In this document: one piece after another, positions 1 to 8,164 of the stretch
Layout of the letters: the number at the start of each line of letters is the position of its first letter
Position numbering within the stretch: position 1 is the stretch's first letter
IMG/VR virus record: IMGVR_UViG_3300017779_000188
Span: 1-21,793 of that record
Source of the DNA: a virus
Length of the DNA stretch: 21,793 nucleotides
Strand: one strand, 5' to 3'
Position numbers and translations under genes: made by a program
Notes under the pieces: generated by a model
Database searches by the model: none
Told to the model about the DNA's origin: nothing
The model's input: only the letters and a program-made list of their open reading frames with translations

Positions 1-365
1 AGAGCACCAGACATGTTACTTTCAAATAACATCTCGGATGTCCTACCTTGTATAAGTATTGTAATTTGATAATCAAGAACTCCAGTAGCTAAACTGACAT
101 GATTTATAGAAACATTTTGTAATTTACAAAATCCTTGAAATGTTGTGTCACCAGTGTAAGTTAATGGTAGTAAGAGGTTAGAGTTACCCATAGAAACAAG
201 TTCATCTCTTAAAACTTTTGCTTCTGTTACTGAGCTTGCTACAAATCTACCACTTAATGTTGAACTTCTATCCATTGAGTTTCTTGTATTAGTTGGAACT
301 GCCGCAATATTAAAGGTTGCTGGTGAGGTAAAGGTCATTCTTCCTATAGTTATAGTATTAGCCAT
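1..365 (-). CDS. Putative tail protein downstream of the tape measure (partial)
   Basis: The reading frame begins with ATG at 365 and stays open to the window edge, giving about 121 residues without a stop, so the 3' end is missing. It starts MANTITIGRMTF and is rich in Ser, Thr and Leu with no membrane segment or signal peptide. The ATG overlaps the stop of the preceding small gene as TAATG, so the two are probably translationally coupled. In siphophages the gene following the tape measure usually encodes the distal tail protein or another tail-tip component, and that is the likely role here. I recognise no specific motif, so the function rests on position alone. Confidence 0.6.
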   Translation of the reverse strand, partial: MANTITIGRMTFTSPATFNIAAVPTNTRNSMDRSSTLSGRFVASSVTEAKVLRDELVSMGNSNLLLPLTYTGDTTFQGFCKLQNVSINHVSLATGVLDYQITILIQGRTSEMLFESNMSGA

Positions 366-502
366 TAGCACATATCCTTATCTCTACATTTTCTACAGTA
401 CTGATATTTTGGTCCATAAAAATACTCACCACAATCCCAGTCTGATTTACAAGCTTTTAAATAATGTTTTTCTTTATTATCTAACACTACCGCTTCTTCC
501 AT
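365..502 (-). CDS. Small Cys-rich protein between tape measure and next tail gene
   Basis: A 45-residue protein is encoded from ATG at 502 to TAA at 365-367. It overlaps the last 26 bases of the tape measure gene in another frame, and its stop overlaps the next start as TAATG. The frame fills an otherwise empty gap exactly, which argues that it is real. Five cysteines are spaced C-x5-C-x11-C-x2-C-x5-C, with a terminal ...RKCRDKDMC, which could hold a metal ion. No clear Shine-Dalgarno precedes the ATG, so translation probably depends on termination of the upstream gene. Function is unknown. A protein this small could also be a chance frame, but its fit to both neighbours makes that less likely. 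Confidence 0.55.
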   Translation of the reverse strand: MEEAVVLDNKEKHYLKACKSDWDCGEYFYGPKYQYCRKCRDKDMC

Positions 503-3500
503 CTTTAGATAATTTATTCAACTCTCTTTGAATATTTTGAGCAATTCTTCTCGATGCTATAGGGTCACTAGGAAGTCCTGTTACGTTTACATTTACAACA
601 TTGTTTTGAGACATACCCGCGTTATTTCCTTGTCCAAGTCTATTAATATAACCACCACCAGATGGATTCATCTTTAATATTTCTGGTCCAAGCTCACCTA
701 CCATGTAACTTCCAGAAGCTTTAACTGCGCCACCAATGTGTCTGTTCTCAAATTCGTATTGTTTAAACTTTGAGTAATTTGACCTATTCTTGTCATAAGT
801 TGAGTTTGAATATTCTATACCCATTCCCCCAAGGCCCGGGTCATCAATTCTATTTAATATTTCATTGATTTTAGGGACTGATTCTACTTGTGCGTGATTA
901 AATAGAGTCATAATTCCTTGAAGTACTTCTAATGGCATGCCTAAAGCTTCTGCCATTTTGATTGCATCTTCAACTACAACGCTTCTTAAATCTCCAAAAG
1001 ATAACAGAACTGCTGCGTTAGCTGATATCAAGTCCATTTGTGCATTATGTATATCTATATGAGCTTCTTTAATTTCTCTAGGGAGTTCTAATAATCGTTC
1101 ATTAATAGCAATACGACGCTTTTCAATTTTTTCAATTTCTTCATTTCGTCTAGCTTGAGCTTCTAAAGCTATATCTTTAGCATCCTCACGGAGCTTTTCA
1201 GCTTGGCTAATTTCTTTAAGTCTTCTTTCCTCAGCTCTATCAACAATTTTTTTAGCTTTTTCTCTAGCTATATCTGCATCTTGTTGTGATACAGACTTTG
1301 ATTCAATAGCAGCTATATTTTCATCTATAGCTTGTAACTCTAAATCGCCAAATTCTAAAGAACCCTGCTGTATAGCTAATTCAACACGTCTTCTATCTTT
1401 TCTAAGCTTTTCTCTCTGTAACTGGTCATTAGCACTTAAAGCTAAACCATCTCTTAATCTTTGCTCTATTTCTAAAGCTTCATTTATTAAATCTTGTTCT
1501 GACCTTTGTTCCTGCAGGGTCATCTTAGCATTTGTTAAATGACTATTCTCTATTTCTAAAGCTTCATTTATTTTTTCTTGCTGTTCAATTTTTTCCTCAT
1601 GGGTCATAATCTCAGCAGTTTGTAAATCATTTAGCTCTTTAGCTAGGTCTAAATCTTCTTGATGTAAATCAGCAGATTCTTTGTGTAAGTCATTGTGTTC
1701 TTTATGTGCATCGGCAACATCAAATTCAGCCATCTCTACATCAAAAACTAATTGTTCCGGCTTTCTTAAATCTTCCATCAGAGTTAAGAAGTTGTTAGTG
1801 TCTTTTTCCAATTGAGAAAACGCATCTATTATTGGGTCAACTGGGTCTAGCAATCCCATCTCTACTAGCATATTAAAAACTTCTTCATTGACATCTTTAT
1901 ATCTCATTGCCATCTCTAATCTGCCTTTTTCAGTTTCCATTGCTTTCTGAAACCAAGGACTCATAGCAACTTGTAATCCAACTTGTTCTTCAAGAATTCT
2001 TACGAATTTTTCTTGTGTTGTTTCTAAATCTCCTGCAGCAAGACCTGATTGTAAATAAAAAGCTAACATAGCTTCTAAGTGTTCAACGTTGTCTTCATTA
2101 GCCATAGCGCCTTTTCTAAGTTCTACTTGAAGGGCTTCGGCTGTTTCAAATATTATTCCAAATTTATCAATACCTCCATCTAGTTCCATGTCTTGTATTG
2201 CTGTCGACAACATTGATAATTTATTTCCATCCATGATGTCCCCAACTCCTAAAGCATTACGTAAACTGTCAGAAATACCTTCTCCCATTACGTCACCTAT
2301 TTCAAAAGCAGCTAAAGCTGATGCCGCAGTTATGTCTCCTTTTGATATTGCTGTACGGACTCCGTCTTGAAAACCTTCTGGTATTCCTTCTACAAAACCT
2401 TTAATTACTTCATCTGAGATGTTTCCAGATATACCACCTTCCATAGTGTCTAACTCTTTAAAACTATCTACCATTCCTTGAATACCAGAATTAAAATCAT
2501 CAAAGTTTTGTTGCTTTTGACCTAATTTAAATAAACCTGTTATAGCTGCTACTACAGCTCCAACAGCTCCAGTCAAAAGTTTTAAAGGACCTAAAAGCTT
2601 ACCAGCAATTGATTTGAATGTAGTAAAAAATCCTTTAAGTGGAGTAGCGACTTTTGTAATTTTTGAAAATAACTTAAACATATTTGAAAACATTTTTACA
2701 ATTGTTGCAACTGCACCTGTAGTAACAAGTACTTTCATAAATGTTCCTAGTTCTTTAAAACCTCTAACAAGGCCTACTAAACCTTTAGCTAAAACAATAA
2801 AGAAGTCCATAAGTTTACTTATTACTGGAAGAAAAACTTCACCGATTTCAGATGATGCTACATTTGTAATAGATTTAAACTGTGCAACTTTCTGAGATAC
2901 TGTTTCGAATCTTGTTGCAGCTTCTTCATTTAAAGCATTCTGAGATATTGCTTCTTCTCTTGCTAGAGCTAAAGCTTCATTTAAACCTTCTTGGTTGTTT
3001 GCTAAAGATAAAACTGCTCTTGCTGTTCTTACTTGGTTTAGCCCTAATTTTGCAAGGGTAGGAGTTAATGCCTTACCCGAGTCATTCATTTCGTCTAACC
3101 CCTTTAAGAACACTTGGGCCGCTTTACCTATATCGTTTTCTACTAATTCTGCAAATTCGCCAACACTTACACCAGCAACCTCTGCAAAGTTGAATAAATC
3201 ACTACCTCCAGATTTACCTGCGTCTGCCATTATTGTAAAAAGTTTTCCTAAAGCAGTAGAACCTGCTGAAGCCTGTTGTCCAGTTTCACGCATAGCTGCT
3301 GAAAATGCAAGAATATCAGTTGCGGATAACCCTGCAACTGTACCGATAGCACCAAAGTTTTGGGCTAGTAATATAATTTCAGATTCTTGTGCGGCAACAT
3401 TGTTACCTAGTTGTACAAGTATAGAAGCAAATTTTCCTACTGAATCAGTTGATTCGTTTGTTACATTTAAAAATCTAGCTAAAGAAGTAGCTGCTTGCTC

Positions 3501-3935
3501 ACCAGTCATATTGGTAGCAACTCCTAATTTACCTACAACTTCTACGAAATTAGAAACATCACTTGCTCCAACACCTAACTGTCCAGCGACAGAACCTAAT
3601 CCTGCTAATTCAGAAGCTCTTACTGGTATTTGAGTTGCTAAAGCTTTTAAGTCGTCTGCAATTTTTTCGAATACTTGTGGGTCATCTACATCTGCCATAG
3701 TTTTCTTAACCATAGCAAAAGCATCTTCAAACTCTATAGCCGCTCTTGTACCTGCTACTAAAGAAATACTGATACCAGCTAACATACCAATACCAGCAGC
3801 ATTTATCATTCCAGAAATACCAGAAAATGCTTTAGATAAGACTGCACCAATTTTCAGCGCACCAGATTTAGCACCTTCTTCGGCCTTTGAAGCGTCTGCA
3901 TCAATCTCGAGATGGGCACCACCAATTTTAGTCAT
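477..3935 (-). CDS. Tail tape measure protein
   Basis: This 1152-residue protein sets tail length and is packed inside the tail tube, later entering the cell envelope during infection. Residues about 70-330 match the TP901-type tape measure core (IEFEDAFAMVKKT..., then GxxAGQLGV- and GQQASAGSTALGK-like segments). Hydrophobic stretches lie at about 40-62 and between about 365 and 465, as in tape measures that insert into membranes. A long charged coiled-coil follows from about 740 to 960, with the octapeptide INEALEIE occurring twice. The C-terminus carries the common VGELGPEI motif at 1079-1086. At roughly 0.15 nm per residue, the family rule predicts a tail near 170 nm if the whole protein is used. 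The start overlaps the stop of the frameshifted chaperone by 8 bases. Minus-strand neighbours are the chaperones and the next tail gene. Confidence 0.96.
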   Translation of the reverse strand: MTKIGGAHLEIDADASKAEEGAKSGALKIGAVLSKAFSGISGMINAAGIGMLAGISISLVAGTRAAIEFEDAFAMVKKTMADVDDPQVFEKIADDLKALATQIPVRASELAGLGSVAGQLGVGASDVSNFVEVVGKLGVATNMTGEQAATSLARFLNVTNESTDSVGKFASILVQLGNNVAAQESEIILLAQNFGAIGTVAGLSATDILAFSAAMRETGQQASAGSTALGKLFTIMADAGKSGGSDLFNFAEVAGVSVGEFAELVENDIGKAAQVFLKGLDEMNDSGKALTPTLAKLGLNQVRTARAVLSLANNQEGLNEALALAREEAISQNALNEEAATRFETVSQKVAQFKSITNVASSEIGEVFLPVISKLMDFFIVLAKGLVGLVRGFKELGTFMKVLVTTGAVATIVKMFSNMFKLFSKITKVATPLKGFFTTFKSIAGKLLGPLKLLTGAVGAVVAAITGLFKLGQKQQNFDDFNSGIQGMVDSFKELDTMEGGISGNISDEVIKGFVEGIPEGFQDGVRTAISKGDITAASALAAFEIGDVMGEGISDSLRNALGVGDIMDGNKLSMLSTAIQDMELDGGIDKFGIIFETAEALQVELRKGAMANEDNVEHLEAMLAFYLQSGLAAGDLETTQEKFVRILEEQVGLQVAMSPWFQKAMETEKGRLEMAMRYKDVNEEVFNMLVEMGLLDPVDPIIDAFSQLEKDTNNFLTLMEDLRKPEQLVFDVEMAEFDVADAHKEHNDLHKESADLHQEDLDLAKELNDLQTAEIMTHEEKIEQQEKINEALEIENSHLTNAKMTLQEQRSEQDLINEALEIEQRLRDGLALSANDQLQREKLRKDRRRVELAIQQGSLEFGDLELQAIDENIAAIESKSVSQQDADIAREKAKKIVDRAEERRLKEISQAEKLREDAKDIALEAQARRNEEIEKIEKRRIAINERLLELPREIKEAHIDIHNAQMDLISANAAVLLSFGDLRSVVVEDAIKMAEALGMPLEVLQGIMTLFNHAQVESVPKINEILNRIDDPGLGGMGIEYSNSTYDKNRSNYSKFKQYEFENRHIGGAVKASGSYMVGELGPEILKMNPSGGGYINRLGQGNNAGMSQNNVVNVNVTGLPSDPIASRRIAQNIQRELNKLSKDGRSGSVR

Positions 3936-4541
3936 TTATACCTAAATCCTGCATAGCATCTGCCAATGATATTTGTACTTTTGGTTTTTCGTTACGATTA
4001 TTTTCTGCTTCCTCTCTTGCTTCTTTCAATTGCTCAGCTAAATAGGGTGCATAAAAAGAAGATTCTTCCGAAACTAGACTGAATAAAAGATTTTTAAATA
4101 ATCTCCAACTAATATTTAAAGGTTCGAGTCTGTAGAATCTTAAAAAGTCTGACTCTACTGAAGACCATCTACTTAAGACATCATCCCAAGATAGATTTAT
4201 TTTGGGTCTTCTTCTTCTCCCCCTTCAGTTGAGACTTCTTCTGGGTCTGGAATTATTCCATATGTGACCAACAAGAAAATCAAAACTTTTTCTAGCTGTA
4301 TCCAGCTTATTCCGTCATCTAACATTTGACCAAATTGTTGTTCGCCCATAACAGCTCCCAACCATTCTCCAATGTTTTTTTGGTCTATGCCACCACTATC
4401 GTTTGACAGTTTTAACTGTGCTAACACTACTTTCGCTGGTAGGGTTGAAGGAGCTTCGTAGTTCCTGCCCCCTACCTTGAAAGTAACTTTTACATCGGCA
4501 TCTTCTGCCACTGCTTCATCAAAATCTTTAAATTCTGACAT
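3928..4541 (-). CDS. Tail assembly chaperone GT (predicted -1 frameshift fusion)
   Basis: No start codon opens the frame at 4200-3928, but it stays open for 90 codons from the end of gene G to just inside the tape measure start. It becomes translatable by a -1 shift at the heptamer CCCAAAA (4206-4200), giving a fusion of about 204 residues: 114 from G plus 90 from T. The T part begins after the slip with INLSWDDVLSRWSSVESDF and contains a W-x2-V...W-x2-V/I-E-x-D pattern remembered from actinophage T regions. Its end is acidic and basic mixed, without membrane segments. In lambda and most siphophages the G and GT proteins bind the tape measure and recruit tube subunits, and are absent from the virion. 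The location immediately before the tape measure is canonical. The efficiency of the shift cannot be read from sequence. Confidence 0.88.
4167..4206 (-). other. Programmed -1 ribosomal frameshift site with downstream hairpin
   Basis: On the minus strand the zero frame reads GAC CCA AAA TAA. The heptamer C-CCA-AAA fits the X-XXY-YYZ rule for tandem slippage, and the stop codon follows at once. A bulged hairpin begins three bases later: ATCTATCTT (4196-4188) pairs with AAGTAGAT (4174-4167) as 8 bp with one bulged base and a 13-base loop. The three-base spacer is short for a classic stimulator, so the stop codon itself or a different fold may provide the pause. Confidence 0.85.
4197..4541 (-). 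CDS. Tail assembly chaperone G
   Basis: A 114-residue acidic protein is the zero-frame product of the chaperone pair that keeps the tape measure soluble and feeds tube subunits onto it. The sequence VTFKVGGRNYEAPSTLPA near residues 20-37 resembles the N-terminal beta segment of actinophage tail chaperones, followed by helices. The start is set at ATG 4541 because GGAGG ends five bases upstream; an in-frame TTG one codon earlier would sit too close to that site. The stop TAA follows the slippery heptamer directly. The gene lies between the tail tube protein and the tape measure, as expected. Confidence 0.9.
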   Translation of the reverse strand: MSEFKDFDEAVAEDADVKVTFKVGGRNYEAPSTLPAKVVLAQLKLSNDSGGIDQKNIGEWLGAVMGEQQFGQMLDDGISWIQLEKVLIFLLVTYGIIPDPEEVSTEGGEEEDPK

Positions 4542-4564
4542 CAATACCTCCTACGTATTAATTA

Positions 4565-5170
4565 TTAGACTGTGTCAATAATTTTAAATATATTTGCAAA
4601 TGGTGCATCAGCATTTGGCTTGAGCACTTTGTACTCAATCGTTACTGTCACCTTTTGAGGAGCTTTTGCGTGTGTCATTGAGAATGCACCCACATTAACT
4701 GCTCTAGGAACATGAATGTCCCTTAATTTACCTGCACCTGCTTCATCAGTACCCGGAGCGTTAACTCTTAACAACAAACCATACTCTAAGAAAGAGTCAG
4801 TTGTTGGAGGAACTAATGTTGAATATCCGGATGCTGGAGAATCGGTAGAAATTGTTCCACCAGCCATTGCTAGCTTTAAGTTAGCAAGGGAAGCTTGAGC
4901 AAGCTCTCCTGTGATTCTCACTTCTTGAGCAGTTTTGATTGTCTTAATAGGGTCAATCTCTTCTGCTACTGTTACATCTTCAAATGTTTTATCATATTCT
5001 AATGAAAATCCACCTTCGGAATATCCTATATTGGTCCAGTATGTATTTGCTGGGGTAACACTTGTATTGGATGGGAATACCACGTTTGGGCTTCCACCAT
5101 TCAAGTCAGACTCCAGAGCTGTAAAAAGACTACCAGTTCCCAAAAGAACTTCTGTAATACTTTGTGCCAT
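4565..5170 (-). CDS. Major tail tube protein
   Basis: The 201-residue product has the composition and position of a siphophage tail tube subunit, which stacks as rings around the tape measure. The segment NTYWTNIGYSEGGFSLEYDK (about 42-61) followed by an EEIDPIKT stretch resembles the tube proteins of actinophages, where a W-x-NIGY...G pattern precedes a Val/Asp-rich beta strand. There is no signal peptide or membrane segment. It starts at ATG 5170 behind AGGTAGGTAAATAAA, a weak but usable ribosome site. It lies directly upstream of chaperones G/GT. No C-terminal Ig-like extension is present. Confidence 0.88.
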   Translation of the reverse strand: MAQSITEVLLGTGSLFTALESDLNGGSPNVVFPSNTSVTPANTYWTNIGYSEGGFSLEYDKTFEDVTVAEEIDPIKTIKTAQEVRITGELAQASLANLKLAMAGGTISTDSPASGYSTLVPPTTDSFLEYGLLLRVNAPGTDEAGAGKLRDIHVPRAVNVGAFSMTHAKAPQKVTVTIEYKVLKPNADAPFANIFKIIDTV

Positions 5171-5203
5171 TTTATTTACCTACCTATGGTTATAAAGAGT
5201 TTG

Positions 5204-5485
5204 TCACTCTTCTTCTTCTACTACTTCGTCAGTACCGAACCATTCCTCATCGCTAGATATTTCTTCTTTAATATCAGAAATACCCTTAACTTCTCCCATA
5301 CCTTCTCCTTCAGTAACGAATGTAGGTATTAGTATTTCACCTTGCTTGGTTTGACTTTGTTTAAGTCTGTTCCAATCAGATTCTTTTACTTCTACCCATT
5401 CTTTACCATCAAAGATAATATCGAGCTTTTCGTCTCTAATAGAATCGAAAACTCTAATAAAAGGATTCAATTTAACATTTTTCAT
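5204..5485 (-). CDS. Small acidic protein of the neck/tail module
   Basis: A 93-residue protein of unknown function is encoded between the tail terminator and the tube protein. Its start overlaps the previous stop as ATGA, indicating coupled translation. The first 45 residues (KLNPFIRVFDSIRDEKLDII...) are mixed, while the last 30 are strongly acidic and end in EVVEEEE. Acidic tails of this kind occur in small assembly factors, but I recognise no family. Confidence 0.8.
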   Translation of the reverse strand: MKNVKLNPFIRVFDSIRDEKLDIIFDGKEWVEVKESDWNRLKQSQTKQGEILIPTFVTEGEGMGEVKGISDIKEEISSDEEWFGTDEVVEEEE

Positions 5486-5934
5486 GTATTTGCTCCATAT
5501 ACCATTACTACTTCTATATTATAGCGGGCTAAACCGAGGTCGGGTTCTTCAATTCTTGAGGGTCCGCTCTGATTATAAAAGCCATGTATAACACCAACCT
5601 CACCTCCAGTGGAAGTTAACTTGGTAGGTGCATAGTCAAATGTTTCTTCTACAACTGTATTTGCTAAATTAAAAGCACCAGAAAAATCTGGTTGACCTTT
5701 AGTTCCGGAAGAAGCATATTTTCCTGCGTAAGCATCAATAAACATTGTTGCTTCATAAATAAGAGATTCTCCTCCTAAAGGAGCTCCACCTAACATTGAA
5801 TAAACTAAAAAGGGTAACGTCCCACTAGTAGGAAGTCTTGTTGCTACTTTTGTGTTGACTAAATTTGCTATAGGTGTTCTAGATAATGCCCAAGTTCTAA
5901 ATAAGATTTCTGCATCTGGTAACTGTTGTGACAT
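5482..5934 (-). CDS. Tail terminator / tail completion protein
   Basis: This 150-residue protein fits the tail terminator that caps the finished tail tube and joins it to the head neck. Its opening (PDAEILFRTWALSRTPIANLV, residues about 6-26) and the following V-x-TRLPTSGTLPFLVY are of the type found in minor tail/terminator proteins of actinophages, with the arrangement of helix then beta strands typical of the lambda gpU and SPP1 gp17 fold. Order supports this: it sits after the gp10-like protein and before the tube protein. It overlaps the next gene by four bases. Assignment is by position and pattern, so a related neck protein is possible. Confidence 0.75.
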   Translation of the reverse strand: MSQQLPDAEILFRTWALSRTPIANLVNTKVATRLPTSGTLPFLVYSMLGGAPLGGESLIYEATMFIDAYAGKYASSGTKGQPDFSGAFNLANTVVEETFDYAPTKLTSTGGEVGVIHGFYNQSGPSRIEEPDLGLARYNIEVVMVYGANT

Positions 5935-6920
5935 TACTTTACCTTTCCATTCATATCTGAAATTACTTTTTCTATATTGTGTTGTTTAAACTGACCTAAA
6001 CCAGATGACTTTAATCTTGCTGCAGCTTTAGCTGCACCTCTTCTTAACATAGCACCTTTACCATTTGTGACTGCTCTACGATTTTCATTAGCACCTCTTA
6101 AATATTGAACAGCTTGTGGAGTTTCTGGAAAGTATCTTGCTTTTATTGCTCCGACTCCAACGTCAAACCCAGAACCGCTACCAAACTCAATTTTTAAACC
6201 ATAATCAAGTCCTTCTCCAATAGAAACCCTACCTCTTCTCATATGTCCGCCTTTAACCTTTGTATCTTTAAATGATGGGTAAAGTGTTCCCCTCAATCTA
6301 CCAGTTTTGACTGGAGTAAAAACATATGCTTGCCTAGCTATATCTTCAGTCACTATTTCTAATATTTTATGAATAGCACTGTGGTCATATATACTTGCCA
6401 CATTGACATGTCCGTATACTCTTACAGCTGGTTTAGCGGAAAGACCTGTCTGTCTAAAAGCTTTTTTCGTGAAACTATCAAATTCTTTTTGCATATTAGC
6501 TCCTAAACCAGACCTAGCAGCACGAGATAAAGGATTACTTCCGGGAATTTTCATCATAACTTTACCTGTAGCTCTACCTCCAACACGTCTAAAAGCACGC
6601 TCACCAGCAGTTTCTAAATCTGACATTTGAAAACCATCCATCATTTTCTGAGCGGTACCCATAAGAGAGTTAACGTCTCCCATAATACGTCCAGACTTAA
6701 GAAAAAGATTTCTTACTTTGTTGGCTGTATTAAAATTAGGAACTCCGGGAATAGAAGATAAGTCACCAATAAATAATGAATATTCATAAAAAAAAGTTCT
6801 TAAATCTTTTAAATTTTTAATTTTTTGAAAATTATACCTTCCGCCACCTGCGAATCCATCAGTTACTTGTTTAAAGCTTCGTAAAGAAAGATTTTTCATT
6901 TTTAATCTACCTTGAGCCAT
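5934..6920 (-). CDS. HK97 gp10-like neck protein with long N-terminal extension
   Basis: The C-terminal part of this 328-residue protein carries the HK97 gp10-like pattern: TPVKTGRLRGTLYPS at about 201-215, then VSIGEGLDYGLKIEFGSGS and a proline-containing FPETPQ segment. Members are small (100-150 residues) and act at the head-tail junction. Here about 180 basic residues precede the domain, with no obvious motif apart from Gly/Arg-rich segments. The start at 6920 shares bases with the preceding stop (TAATG). The extension might bind DNA or neighbouring neck proteins, but that is inference from charge only. Confidence 0.75.
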   Translation of the reverse strand: MAQGRLKMKNLSLRSFKQVTDGFAGGGRYNFQKIKNLKDLRTFFYEYSLFIGDLSSIPGVPNFNTANKVRNLFLKSGRIMGDVNSLMGTAQKMMDGFQMSDLETAGERAFRRVGGRATGKVMMKIPGSNPLSRAARSGLGANMQKEFDSFTKKAFRQTGLSAKPAVRVYGHVNVASIYDHSAIHKILEIVTEDIARQAYVFTPVKTGRLRGTLYPSFKDTKVKGGHMRRGRVSIGEGLDYGLKIEFGSGSGFDVGVGAIKARYFPETPQAVQYLRGANENRRAVTNGKGAMLRRGAAKAAARLKSSGLGQFKQHNIEKVISDMNGKVK

Positions 6921-7264
6921 TAGTATCCCGAGTCCATAGTCAATTCTTTATAAAAAATATTTCCAAATCTATCTTTTATTTTTTTAATATTTTTAATATT
7001 ATAAAATTTACTATCATAGCTAACCCTATCATCCATAGATACAGTTGTTCCAGAAGGTATGTAAATTCTAAATTCTATAACTTGTTCTGTTCTGTTCTCA
7101 GAATCTACTTCGGACGTGCCACCAGAATCCATAATTCTTGCTTGTACGTTTGTTGCAGAGTCAGACCAAGTTGCTGTTGAAAGTCCTCTATCGTCTACAG
7201 ATGAACCACTTAATGATTGTATTGTAACGCTTTCATTCAATAAAGATGTTGGTAGTTTAGGCAT
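6920..7264 (-). CDS. Head closure / head-tail joining protein
   Basis: A 114-residue beta-rich protein resembles the head-closure family (SPP1 gp16, HK97-type head-tail joining), which seals the portal after packaging. Indicators are the opening LLNESVTIQSLSGSSVDDRG, a W-containing strand with VQARIMDSGG, and RVSYDSKFYNIKNIKKI near the end. I place the start at ATG 7264 (MPKLPTSLLN). An in-frame GTG at 7297 would add 11 residues, but it lies inside the terminator hairpin and upstream of the TATAAT box. No Shine-Dalgarno precedes ATG 7264, and a TATAAT ends seven bases before it, so a leaderless mRNA is predicted. It is the first gene of the tail operon. Confidence 0.8.
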   Translation of the reverse strand: MPKLPTSLLNESVTIQSLSGSSVDDRGLSTATWSDSATNVQARIMDSGGTSEVDSENRTEQVIEFRIYIPSGTTVSMDDRVSYDSKFYNIKNIKKIKDRFGNIFYKELTMDSGY

Positions 7265-7271
7265 ACCATTT

Positions 7272-7293
7272 ATTATACCAACAAAAAAACCCC
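7272..7293 (-). promoter_or_regulatory. Putative leaderless late promoter of the tail operon
   Basis: On the minus strand GGGGTTTT (7293-7286) is followed by 8 bases, TATAAT (7277-7272), 7 bases and ATG (7264). TGG precedes the -10, forming an extended -10, and there is no recognisable -35. Transcription would start at or next to the ATG. The same spacing is found at the terminase gene. Confidence 0.65.
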
Positions 7294-7311
7294 TCACTTA
7301 GGAGGGGTTTT
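7283..7311 (-). terminator. Intrinsic terminator after the 8095-7325 gene
   Basis: A perfect 10-bp stem (AAAACCCCTC / GAGGGGTTTT, loop of 6) is followed on the minus strand by a run of seven T. It lies 14 bases after the stop of the minus-strand DNA-binding-like gene. The 3' arm also has T on the plus strand, but no plus-strand gene ends here. Confidence 0.9.
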
Positions 7312-7324
7312 AATTAGGTTTTAC

Positions 7325-8095
7325 TTAGAAATTACTTGTTTCGGTTATGCGTTGATATCCTTGCCCAGCAAAATATTCATAAGTTGGTTCTTTAGCTAAC
7401 TCATATGCGTCGCCTTGAGTGTAACCATCTTTGTTTAAGAATTTTTGATACTGTTTTTGAAATTCTCTACAATACGTTTGCAGTCCTGTCGAGTGTTTAC
7501 TACTCAAACCAAAGTATTTAGCTGGTAAAACTCCTAAGTCAGAAACAGCAGGACAAAGTTTTTCTGTTACTGTAGGTTCAGTAACATTTCTTTGTTCATA
7601 ATATTTCTTAGCGTTAGACTTTACAGCTTTTTTACTTCTACTTGAGTATCCGTCTAAAGTATTACTATCATTGTAAAATTCAGATACGGGTAAAACTTCT
7701 CCTGTTTGAGAACATCTTTTGTGAGTTGGATTAAGTTTATTGTGTCTTGCTATACTTTGAGCCTCAACAACAGCATCAGTCAACTCTGGATATTCTGCCA
7801 TCCAGTTTAAAAAAGTAGTTTTGCCAAAAGATAAAGATTTAAATGTTCGGGGTGTGTTTATAGTACCTTTACCCTCTGCAATATAATCTATTACCGGCTT
7901 AGTTATTTCTACTGTGTATTCCACTTTTCTACTTGTAGGTATTCCTAATCTTATTTTCATTATTCTTACCTGTTCGTGAGATACTTCCCAATCTTCTGCC
8001 CATTCTCTTAAAGGTTTATTGGGAAACCTTTTAAACAAGAACTCTGCTTGTTCTAGACTGGGTTTTGAAGTTGTAACTTTATTAGTTGTCTCCAT
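7325..8095 (-). CDS. Putative DNA-binding protein with HTH segments and degenerate Cys repeats
   Basis: This 256-residue protein has a helix-turn-helix-like segment at about 27-51 (KPLREWAEDWEVSHEQVRIM...), and a second at about 84-112 (SFGKTTFLNWMAEYPELTDA) reminiscent of the DNA-binding helices of small terminase subunits. The second half holds two related blocks, KRCSQTGEVLPVSEFY...LDGY (126-150) and KLCPAVSDLGVLPAKYF...TGLQTYC (179-209). These look like the repeated zinc-ribbon blocks (CxxCG...F...G...C..C) of phage endonuclease-associated proteins, but most metal cysteines are lost. It has its own TTGACA promoter, an AAGGAG site five bases before ATG, and its own terminator, so it is a single-gene unit divergent from the plus-strand island. 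A regulator of that island is possible. A degenerate homing-type element is another reading. Confidence 0.7.
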   Translation of the reverse strand: METTNKVTTSKPSLEQAEFLFKRFPNKPLREWAEDWEVSHEQVRIMKIRLGIPTSRKVEYTVEITKPVIDYIAEGKGTINTPRTFKSLSFGKTTFLNWMAEYPELTDAVVEAQSIARHNKLNPTHKRCSQTGEVLPVSEFYNDSNTLDGYSSRSKKAVKSNAKKYYEQRNVTEPTVTEKLCPAVSDLGVLPAKYFGLSSKHSTGLQTYCREFQKQYQKFLNKDGYTQGDAYELAKEPTYEYFAGQGYQRITETSNF

Positions 8096-8120
8096 ATATT
8101 CTCCTTCTATACATACTATA

Positions 8121-8149
8121 ATAATGCCACATCACTCACGATTTGTCAA
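8121..8149 (-). promoter_or_regulatory. Early-type promoter for the 8095-7325 gene
   Basis: TTGACA (8149-8144) and CATTAT (8126-8121) are separated by exactly 17 bases, and TGG sits directly before the -10. It shares the TGGCATTATTAT stretch with the plus-strand promoter at 8451. Confidence 0.75.
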
Positions 8150-8164
8150 GTTTTTTCCAATTTT

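Noticed and set aside
2995-3633. 212-residue plus-strand frame opposite the tape measure
   Set aside because: It is antisense to a strong gene, has low-complexity Ser/Pro/Ala content typical of antisense frames, and lacks a ribosome site.
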